Source: Ectobius pallidus (taxonomy: Eukaryota; Arthropoda; Insecta; Blattodea; Ectobiidae). Taken from it: DNA of 64,000 bases. Location: positions 156,845,269 to 156,909,268 of the forward strand of contig CAXKWD010000007.1 of the NCBI GenBank assembly GCA_964059195.1, read 5' to 3'. The position numbers were made by a program, and so were the translations under genes. The notes beneath the pieces are model-generated. The model did not search any database. It saw only the letters and a program-made list of their open reading frames with translations, and was not told the DNA's origin. This document shows positions 55,695 through 64,000 of this stretch, piece after piece (positions within the stretch are counted from its first letter, which is position 1; every line of letters begins with the position of its first letter).

Positions 55695-58600
55695 GTAAAC
55701 AACCTTCACATTCTTATTTATTTATTAAGCACTCATATATTTAAATACCGTATAAGTAATGCATTTCAAGTTGCTGTTTTTTCACTGACTGCTCTATGCA
55801 CGGGGGGGGGGGGGGGGAGGATAGTGAAAGGTGGATTTTCAAGATGTTTAAAGATAGAGATAATCCTTGTATTTTTATTTAGTTTTACATTGTTCTTTTT
55901 TTCAAAATTCTGCTCCTCCTTTAAATAACATTGTCACCAGCTCATTTGCATCTATTTATAGGCTAGCAGTAAATAAGAGGGGGGGGGGGGCATGGCAACA
56001 CATAATGAATTCATTTAATGTAGTTCCAGGCAATATAGGGATGTGAAATTTTGCAGGCATGCAAAGAAAGACAATAAAAACTTTTGTTACAATCCAAAAA
56101 TTAGATTATTGTTCTTTCATTGCCAAAATTTTCACTGTACTCTCCCCTTAAACCACCAGTTGTGACAAACTATTCCTTTGTGAATCATTGTTTACCTGAA
56201 ATGGTGAAGAATCCACTTCTTGAGAAATCTCATTATATCAACACGAGAATGAAGACTAGCTGAGGACAGGCCTGAGGAGGGGGGCGGGGGAGGGGGGGCA
56301 GAATCCCTGGGGCCCAAGCCTCTCACTTTAATTTTTATTCTTATGGGTTGCCTTCTGATATAAATAAATATATATATTATAAAGCTCAGAATCTCCCATT
56401 TGAGCCAAATGCATCCATATTATTTTTGCTGTGACTTATTTTTACAGCCCTAATTACTGTAAAATATATATTGATTTTGTGAGCTGTGTTTACAGTTCAG
56501 AAAAAAAAATAAAATAAAAATAATAATAATAATAATAAATTCTATATTCCTTTTTAATACTTTTCAATGCAGAAATGTTACCAAAATTAATTTAAGGTTA
56601 AATCACGTCAAACCTTACTTAAAACATCAGTAAAATTATATTGACAAATTTGAAAAGAGGGCCCAATCATACATTCTGCCCCGAGCCCAGTGCTTGCTCT
56701 CAGCAGCCCTGGCTGAGGGGCATTGAGCTAAATGTGGACTTTATATGCTTCTCGTACCACTGAAAAACGTGTCATCAATTTAGCACTCCATTGTAGAACC
56801 ATATATGATATAGATTTTAAAAAGAGGCAGCCTTAAAAATGCTGTAAGCTTTTTTAAACTTTATTTCCTTTTGTATATCTACTTTTACTGTCTGTAAGCC
56901 TTAACTGTAGTTGTAATTGTAATGTAGGTGCTATTTTTTCCTCTCTTTCATTTTATTTGAAAAAAAAGTACAGTTTTATTCTGAACAGGAAATTAAACTA
57001 GAACAATGCAGACCACATTTCATTTATTTTCAAATGAATTCATTTTTACAGACAGAATTGAAATGGTTGCAAGCTTAAGGAATGTGACCTTCTCAACATT
57101 CATCTTATTAATTAAAATGCTGCTTGGAGACCTTTGTGGCCCATAGGGTGCATGGAGGTTAAGGCTCCAGGATTTTTAGATAATCAGGATGTGGATATGA
57201 TCAGATTGTTTAGCCCTATGCCTTGGCTTGCCTTTACCACCAAGAATTCTCCTGGTACTCATTATACATATAGTTTGAGATGACCTCAAGACCACAATCC
57301 ACTTGTAGGATTAGACCAATTAAAAGTCTTGAATCCTCATTGAAGATCTAACCTACAATCTTGCATTTAAATTCTCATAGTAATCAATAGCAATGTTCTC
57401 TAAAAGTGAATTTGTTTAATTTCATGTATGATTAGAAATAGGGATACCTAGTTTTTGTGAGTGTTGAATTCATGAATTTGGGTTATTACCGTTGAAAGTG
57501 AAAATCTTATGTTTCAGATATTTCTAGGGATTTTCTATTTTTACAAAATTTTCATTTTTAGTGCGAACGTTTTCCTTTTTAAAAAAATTTATATTTCAAG
57601 GGAAATCTCTAGTTTTGGAAAGGTCTCTTTTTATAAAAGGCTTAAATTATATACTTATTGAAAAGCTCCCCACCTTCTGACACTTCCCTGGCCAGTGTTA
57701 CAGGCATCAGGAATCATTAACAATCACTGGTACTACCCACCAGTGTAGCCTGGAGTTCAAACCAATGTGAGTGCCAGAACCTATTTCATGCACCGAGAAG
57801 TACGAGGCATGTCCGGAAAGTAAGTTCCGTTTTGGAAAACCTCGCATAAAAAATGTTTTTTCAAAACAAAATTTATTTTTACATGAAAGAGCATTTCGGA
57901 GACTATTTTTCTACATAGTTACTACCATTGTTCAGACATTTGTCATAGCAGGAAACCGACTTGTCTATACTCTCTTCCAAGAAAAATTCCGCCAGTGAAG
58001 CCAGCCACAGCTGAACGCCGTTTTTTTGCATCAGTTCTTTGACATTTCTTACCCGATACAGTAAAGAGGGCAATGAATTCCTAAACAAAATTGTGACTGG
58101 TGATGTCATGTCATATCATTCCAGAATCAAAACAACAGTCGATGGATTGGAGACACTCATGGTCCCCCACAAAACAAAAATTCAAAACGTTGTCAGCACA
58201 AAATATACTGACAGGCAAAAAAACTGACCACTGTAAAATTTGTTGTAATTTTAACATTAAACATAATTTTGATTGGATGTTTATACATTGTTGTTGGTGA
58301 GGATGAATTATTATTTTTATTGGACCATTAGCTATAGATACAGCATATCTGCTTTCTTCGTATCTTCACTTTAGCTTGCCATACATATTGCAAGGTGTTT
58401 CATTTTTGTATTGCGTCATTTCCTTCCAAACTGAAAGGAAACTGTCTCCCTTCGCATCGAAGTGATTCTGTCAGTAAGTTTAGTTGAAATTATGCCTCTC
58501 AGTCCCGAAGACATTGCCAAAGCTGTTGCTCTAATTGATGATGGACGCAGCCTCCGTTATGCCACTGCAACCTTAGGCTCACCATTCACCACGGTGCAAG

Positions 58601-61600
58601 AGGCAACATGGGGAATTAAGTGTGAAATGTGTCATTAAATTTTAATCTTAAAAACATATTATACAATTGCAGTTAAGCCTACTATATAATTTTTATTTAA
58701 ACTTAATTCTTTTAAATTTCTTTAAGTGATCGGTTTTTTTTGCCTGTCAGTGTATCATGTGCACTGTGTTCTGGGACAGACAGGGCATTCTCTTGTTGAG
58801 TTCCTTCCCAGAGGTGAAACCACCAATGCTGTCATCATTGGCGGCATCTTTCTTGGAAGAGGGTATAGACAAGTTGGTTTCCTGCTATGACAAATGTCTG
58901 TGTAATGGTGGTAACTATGTAGAAAAATACTTTGCAAAAAGTTCTTTCATGTAAAAATAAATTTTGTTTTGAAAAAAACATTTTTTATGCAAGTTTTTCC
59001 AAAACGGTGCTTACTTTCCAGACACGCCTCATAGGTCACTCTTGAATTGGTGTACTAGATTTTCCATATTTAAGTGTTGTTGTTATACACTGTCTTTATT
59101 CTCTTTCTTTTTTCAGATCTTCATCTTTTAATATGCACAGATCTTCACCTTGTAAGCCATACAGACAACCCATTAAGCTCTTTAGTTGATTTAATTTCAC
59201 TGCAAAAATATAGCACAGTTTTTAAAACAATTTCTAATGTTATATACAAGGGATGGAGCATAAGTAATGCCAATTATTTTTTCTTTTGAAAATGTGGGAC
59301 CATTTTCAAATTTTGTAGTGTACAAATGAAAGGACAGGGTGTGGAACGTATACCTAAAATGCAGAATATGGGTACTGGATGGAAAACAGTGAAGGAAATA
59401 GATTCCTATAAACATTCATAAGCGACTGTATTATGCCACTCTTAATGTATTGCAGTAGTAGAAGCATGAAATCACACATTCTTAGTCCATGATCCCTTGA
59501 AGTTTGATATGGATGAGCATTATTCTCCAAAGCTTCCAAAGCTCCTTCTCATATTCTCTGGTATTTCTCCCTCGGATAGTAACTGTTTTGACATAAGAAT
59601 GTTGTTCACATCTTATAATATCTATTCTGCATGGTGGTTGACTCACAACTAAGTAACCATCACCTCTATTCATATAATTGTACATCACAATGCTACCAAA
59701 TAATGTGTCCATATATTAGAGATGTCACATTTTCCTGTGACATACAACAAACATCTCATGGTACCATCGCCTTCAAGAAAAAAATAGATGCTATGATGCC
59801 GTGGCTGTTTCTAGCTCATATTGTCCAATGGGTGAGCCTAGAAACTAATTCTGCTGTCTGGCACTCCAGCGTTGACAAGCGGCTGCCAGATGTCAGTGTG
59901 AATGCACTGTAAATTAATTTTAGAGAGTTTAAAAGCAAATAAATCTCAAATTATTATGAATCATATATTTTCAAAACGACTAATTGCTATTTAATATTTG
60001 GATGCTCGTTTTCTCCAATGTGTGTAGGCCATAGAGTAAAAGAAGACCGAAAGTTTGAATTTAGCAAAAGTGGCATAGATGATAATTTAACAATCACCAT
60101 GAAAGCTTCAAGTACAGTGTGTTTCACATATGAGTTGGCTAATCATTCGAGTTTCCACATAGCGGCAGCCACAGCTCTAACTCTCGAGCAATCGGATGAA
60201 ATATCTATGCAAATAAAGCCGTGATCGGTGTAATGGTTCAGGTTCTCACAATTACAGTTAAAATTACAATGAAAATAACAACGTACCTCATCCCAGTAGA
60301 TGTTGGAAATGTCCTCCTCTTGCATCCACACAACACTGGCACCTTTTTAGGAATCTTTCTTTCACACGCGTAAGTTCAGCTTCCGAGATAGAGTTAATTT
60401 CTCTTGTGATATTGTCTTTAATCTCTTCTAATGTATGAGGGTTTGACCTATACACTTAATTTTGCAAGTTCCCCCATAAATAATAGTCACAAGAGAAATT
60501 AAGTCTATCTGAGAAGCTGAACTATGCGTAAGTGGAAGTTACCTAATAAGGTACCAGTGTTGTGTGGATGCAAGAGGAGGACATTTCCAACATATCTTTT
60601 AATGAGGTATGTGGTTATTTTCATTATATTTTAACTGTAACTGTGAGAACTTGAAAGATTACACAGTTAGCGGCTTTATTTGCATAGATATTCCACCCGA
60701 TTGCTCGGGAGTTAGAGCTGTGCCCTCTGTGACGCAGAAACCCACATGATTGACCAACTTGTATGTGAAACACTTATTATTATTATATTAACCATTAATG
60801 TTGATAATGATTTTTGTTGCTAAGAGCAGTGCCAGTAAATAAGAATGGGTTGTCTGTAGGCTAATGTGGTGCATGCTTGTGATGTAGTGTTGCCTCATTT
60901 CAGATCTCCTCTGTCGCTTGTCTAGCTTGTCTCTGCTCATCGGGAACTGTGAAGGTGGGACTCTTTATGCTCCCGTTGATCGGCCGCCTACGCCTTATGA
61001 TGTTCGTGACAGTGTTCAGCCTCCTTGTCACCTGTCTCTTCATTTTCCTCGACATATCACACATTGTTTATTTCTTTCCATTTAACTGGGGAAAGGTGGT
61101 AAGTTCTTTTTTCTCTCTTAGCACCTGCTTTGTGCTTTTGACTGTCAACAAGTAATTTCAATTTTAATTTCAATTTATTCACCAGAAGAATCTTGTTACA
61201 AAATTCATGGTTTCGTCACTTAAGTCTAATACAATATATGGTACAAATTGTTAACACTGAGATATAAAATACTTATATTAGGATTAAGAGGAAATCTCTC
61301 CTTCAAAAAGCATAACTAAGCATAACTAAATTGATAAGTCTATCATCTGTATATCAAGAAATTCTTGGACAGAAAAGGGTTGATACAATAACAGGATTTT
61401 TTTAACTTTATTTTTAAAAGCTGTATTTATACTCGTTTTAGGTACAAGGCCATATCAGGAGTTTGGGGTCTGTGTCTATACAGTAGGATAGACCATGGAA
61501 CTATTGATTGTCAATTGTGTCTATTATTGGTGTAATCAGGAGTAAATTTCAACTTATATTAATTTAAGTGGGTATGATACAGGATGAAACGGTGAGGATG

Positions 61601-63535
61601 ATTCATGGTATGTAAATATCCAATTCGGCATTTGCCTTTACGACTGAGGAAACCATGAAAAACCCAAGTCAATTTGGCTGTCCACAGGATTTGAACCTGG
61701 GACCTTCCGAATGTGAGTCCAAGACATTACCATCTCGGCCACCTCGCTCGGTTTGAGTTTCTTGTTGACAGTCTCAGTTCTTGATAATTCTTGGCTATAA
61801 TCTGTCCTTTATTACACTATTTATAAATTTTTGTATATGTAAATTCCTTGGCAAGAATTATTCTTTACATATAGAAATTGATTGAATATTTTGTATAAAT
61901 CTATAAAAGTGCATGATTTCAATGAAAAGGTTTCTTTCCTTTTACTTTGTCCCATCTGAATTTTAATGATGATACATATGGTAATATGGTGAATAATACA
62001 GTGTAACTGACTTTCTTTCAGGTCAAATTTGGTAATTCGGCTTTAAATTATCCTTAAGATTTTTGTTGTAATTTTATTTTTTACTTTGTTTAAAAGCTAA
62101 TATAAACATGTGCATTAGCTTAACCCTACAAGTATCAAGGATAGAAAATTTCAATGCTTGTGGTGCCAAGATTGAAAAATTGATCAAAGCCTATGAAACG
62201 TATGTCCTGCAAAAATGTAAAGAAAAGTGAAGCCTAAAGTGTTTAATAGTCATTACCTTAGTTAATTACATAATTTGTTGCTTCAGTATATTAAGTTCCA
62301 TTATCTCTCTTCTTAAGAACAAGCATTTTGCATACAAATCCGGGCTCTAATAGGTAATAACTCTAGTTATCCATTTAATGGCAAGCTTATAGTTTACTTG
62401 CATTTTAAAAAGTAGAGATGGTACTTGTACTTACTTACTAAATGGCAATAGACAATTCCTCAGCAAGCTAAAGGAATATTATCTATTTCATGGAACCCGA
62501 AGGTTCATTGCCGCACTTACCTAACCTTGCCATTCAAACTTATTCTGTGCTAACTCCATCCAGTCATCCCTCGCAAATCCTACTTCCCTTAAATCTATCC
62601 TAATATTTTCCTCCCACCTACGTCTAGGTCTTCCAAATGGTCTTTTCCCTCCGGGTCTCCTATTCAATACTTTTGAGATATGTCTTTCCTTCCCCATGCG
62701 TGCAACATGTCCAGCCCATTTCATCTTCCATTATTTAATTACCCTTACTATATCTGGTGATGAGTACAGGTCATGAAGCTTGTCGTTATGCAGTACATGG
62801 TACTTGTAGGGTTAATTATTTGATTTCTTTGAAATTGTATAAATCAGTCTAAAGGCCAGATTAGCAAGAGTCTGTCCACTATAATTAAACTGTCCTTGGT
62901 TTATTGATAGATGGAATTGAACTGATAGTAATTCCAGACGTATACACATATGTACATAATTGATGTGACACAGATTGTTTTATTGATCTTTCCCTGCTTG
63001 CATCGGAATTCTCCTGTCTGTTATAACTGCCTGTGCTATTAATGACTCACACAGAACTTTGATGTTGTGATTATTATCGAAATGCGAGGAAATCTCTATC
63101 ATTGATAAAATATATTATGACACCCGATTTCTTAAATAAAATCTCTCATTATTTAGGATGTATGTGATGGAGTTCTAGGATTTTGTCACAATTATTAGTA
63201 TTACCGTATTTCTTTCGAATAAGCTTTGTATTTGTTACCTAAAGCACACTATATATTCATTATGTTAGTATAAACGTAAAATAAATTTTAATATAGATCT
63301 AGAGGTACTGTATAAATTGTATGTTTTGTACGATCTATCTTTCCTATCTGACCCTGTTGACTAGTTGAGTGGACATTAATTGTGATATTGTTTTTTGCAG
63401 AATGCATTGTTCTACGTGAGTGTGAGTGTGCTTTATCTGATTGGTTCATCACTTGTTATCCATCTCATTCACATGTACCACGAATCTTACTCCTGGGTTC
63501 CCAAGTGGACACGGGACCAGCTCCTGGTCACGGGG
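55362..63535 (+). CDS. MARVEL/CKLF-like multi-pass membrane protein gene (3' end beyond window)
   Basis: Coding exons 55362-55694, 60904-61098 and 63401-63535 (333, 195 and 135 nt) all join in phase 0 and give 221 residues without a stop. Residues 1-103 are hydrophilic and acidic (NSVSDLYGADEIEVLLEEIR), probably cytosolic. Helices follow at about 104-122 (VVRVLLV/ISSVACLACLC), 142-166 (LMMFVTVFSLLVTCLFIFLD) and 178-200 (ALFYVSVSVLYLIGSSLVIH). The first helix spans the exon 1/2 junction, which supports the splice. Lengths, spacing and a basic residue before each helix fit a four-helix MARVEL domain (vesicle trafficking and membrane apposition proteins, including the CKLF-like CMTMs); the fourth helix should be in the next exon. 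The start is the first ATG after an in-frame TAG at 55305. I cannot name the orthologue. Confidence 0.8.
57125..57370 (-). mobile_element. SINE family 3, diverged copy in intron 1
   Basis: Reads like 33690-33945 with many substitutions (shared CTCCTGGTACTCATT, AGACCAATTAAAAG-type blocks; the tRNA-like end GATCTAACCTACAATC is degraded). No tail. Confidence 0.5.
58208..58752 (+). mobile_element. Tc1-like internally deleted element nested in the mariner
   Basis: TA flanks; ends CTGACAGGCAAAAAAACTGA and AAAAAACGGTC-type complement closing GCCTGTCAGTG. Deleting it rejoins the mariner frame (LSAQNI to MCTVFWD). It keeps the first part of its own transposase (next entry). Confidence 0.85.
58491..58638 (+). 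pseudogene. Tc1-like transposase N-terminal (paired-like HTH) remnant
   Basis: The frame from the ATG at 58491 reads MPLSPEDIAKAVALIDDGRS, LRYATATLGSPFTTVQEATW and stops after about 48 codons. This is the first helix-turn-helix of Tc1-type transposases; the DDE domain is deleted. Confidence 0.7.
59034..60114. other. Intron 1 sequence, nothing recognised
   Basis: Several short overlapping frames; none shows family motifs. Confidence 0.4.
60115..60774. mobile_element. Fold-back Tc1/mariner-type element, family F, in intron 1
   Basis: Arms of about 290 bp: left 60115-60410, right about 60485-60774, inverted. The left arm on the minus strand encodes PHTLEEIKDNITREINSISE, AELTRVKERFLKRCQCCVDA, RGGHFQHLLG. 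The right arm on the plus strand encodes the same end (YQCCVDARGGHFQHI). This matches the C-terminus of a Tc1/mariner-related insect transposase. No core remains between the arms. Confidence 0.8.
60904..61098 (+). CDS. Coding exon 2 (helix 1 end, helix 2)
   Basis: 65 codons. Acceptor TGCCTCATTTCAG|ATC, donor GGTG|GTAAGT. Encodes SGTVKVGLFMLPLIGRLRLM and the second helix, ending HIVYFFPFNWGKV. Confidence 0.85.
61155..61430 (-). mobile_element. LINE 3' end (Jockey-like), copy 2, in intron 2
   Basis: Nearly identical to 14893-15160 (e.g. GGATTAAGAGGAAATCTCTC), including a duplicated CATAACTAAG here. Only the 3' UTR and last codons remain. Confidence 0.75.
61431..61757 (-). mobile_element. tRNA-derived SINE, family 1, copy 2, in intron 2
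   Basis: On the minus strand it starts CCGAGCGAGGTGGCCGAGAT and has B box AGGTTCAAATCCTG, then the same body as 6577-6900 to GAGTATAAATACAGC. Confidence 0.85.
62430..62800 (-). pseudogene. LINE (RTE-like) 3' end in intron 2
   Basis: The minus strand reads MKWAGHVARMGKERHISKVL, GKRPFGRPRRRWEENIRIDL, REVGFARDDWMELAQNK, as in 9404-9640, followed by the same 3' end (GATAATATTCCTTTAGCTT). Better preserved in frame than the 9-kb copy. Confidence 0.85.
63401..63535 (+). CDS. Coding exon 3 (helix 3 and following loop)
   Basis: 45 codons. Acceptor TTGTTTTTTGCAG|AAT, donor ACGGGG|GTGAGT. Encodes helix 3 and the loop HMYHESYSWVPKWTRDQLLV. The next exon is outside the window. Confidence 0.85.
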
Positions 63536-63655
63536 GTGAGTCATTTATATTATATTTAAAACCATTAATTTTCTTTACCATTGACTTACATCTGTGCAAT
63601 TATCTAGAACAGTTATCCTTTTAGGAGGAGTGAAAAGTGAGAAATACTTAAAAGA

Positions 63656-63780
63656 TAATAATAATAATAATAATAATAAATCTTTATTTAATCTGGCAGA
63701 GTTAAGGCCTTAGGGCCTTCTCTTACACTCAGAGATACAAACGAAGAAACAAATAAATACACTAACATAGTTCTATAAGT
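63656..63780 (-). mobile_element. Retroelement 3' end with (AAT)n
   Basis: AAT repeats (63656-63681) followed by TCTTTATTTAATCTGGCAGA and GGCCTTAGGGCCTTCTC, a pattern that looks like the reverse of a LINE 3' UTR ending in a (TTA)-type tail. Single copy here; class not certain. 63781-64000 is unassigned. Confidence 0.4.
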
Positions 63781-64000
63781 AATAATAACACACTACAGTA
63801 TTTTTCAAATGAGAAGCGATTTCCTTCACCGCCAATCACGTGTACGAGCTAACAAAGTGCTGCTAGCAGGAAGAGTCTTCCCTCCGTCTCGCCGTCTCTG
63901 ATTGGACTGCGTATCTAAGCAGGTGAAGTACAAACTGCTTGTCATCTGCAAAACACTGTAGATACATACATATACAGTAGTGAATTTAGTCTATGTTACA

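Larger units (their letters stand above)
57803..59031. mobile_element. Fold-back mariner-derived element, family C, in intron 1
   Basis: TA flanks (57801-57802, 59032-59033). Ends CGAGGCATGTCCGGAAAGTA and its near complement. The left arm on the minus strand encodes FFLEESIDKSVSCYDKCLNN-GSNYVEK-stop. The centre on the plus strand has RYSKEGNEFLNKIVTGD and, after 58755, MCTVFWDRQGILLL. The right arm encodes ASFLEEGIDKLVSCYDKCLC-NGGNYVEK. Interrupted by a Tc1-type MITE. Confidence 0.85.

Noticed and set aside
55800..55820. G homopolymers (also 55978-55992)
   Set aside because: Intronic homopolymers; may be sequencing noise and carry no clear signal.
63382..63624. 80-codon frame
   Set aside because: Out-of-frame shadow over coding exon 3; the spliced frame starts at 63401 and encodes a membrane helix.

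Overview
This window reads as AT-rich nuclear DNA from a large, gene-poor arthropod genome. Gene models need introns, (AAT/TTA)n microsatellites are everywhere, and nearly all coding-like sequence belongs to decayed insect-type transposable elements (TEs). A cockroach, termite or other large-genome insect fits best. That is an inference from style; no lineage marker is visible.

Only one convincing cellular gene is present. It lies on the + strand from 55362 and runs off the right edge. Three phase-0 coding exons (55362-55694, 60904-61098, 63401-63535) join into at least 221 residues of a MARVEL/CKLF-like multi-pass membrane protein. At least the last exon, with the expected fourth membrane helix, lies beyond the window. 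A possible 5' exon/promoter (ETS-like and YY1-like motifs) sits near 48400-48520.

Everything else is a layered TE graveyard. Region 1-10 kb: a duplicated hAT-like finger remnant, a fold-back mariner with a nested minisatellite-bearing element, LINE ends and a tRNA-derived SINE. Region 10-24 kb: hAT non-autonomous elements with perfect 8-bp target duplications, LINE 3' ends with (TTA)n tails, Helitron termini and a rearranged mariner. Region 24.2-27 kb: a three-level nest, SINE in hAT in pogo/Tigger-like element, each with its own target duplication. Region 27-36 kb: more hAT-type elements, fold-back elements, a tRNA-like cloverleaf and a SINE ending in (AAT)n. Region 36-54 kb: a compound AAT array, three Penelope-like fragments, a large inverted repeat, LINE pieces, and a fold-back Tc1/mariner-type element. 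Region 55-64 kb: the gene, its introns filled with nested mariner/Tc1, SINE and LINE copies.

Two patterns recur and may be undescribed. First, six fold-back elements from four transposase families carry the 3' end of the transposase in both arms, pointing outward; a seventh locus (a mariner) has an internal inversion. Second, six 8-bp-TSD elements share TIRs of the type TAGGG..GGATTTTTAGG or CAGGGCCCGGATT and have interiors full of degenerate CCTAAAA/TTTTAGG words, as if the subterminal binding site had spread through the element. No CRISPR, operon or rRNA is present.
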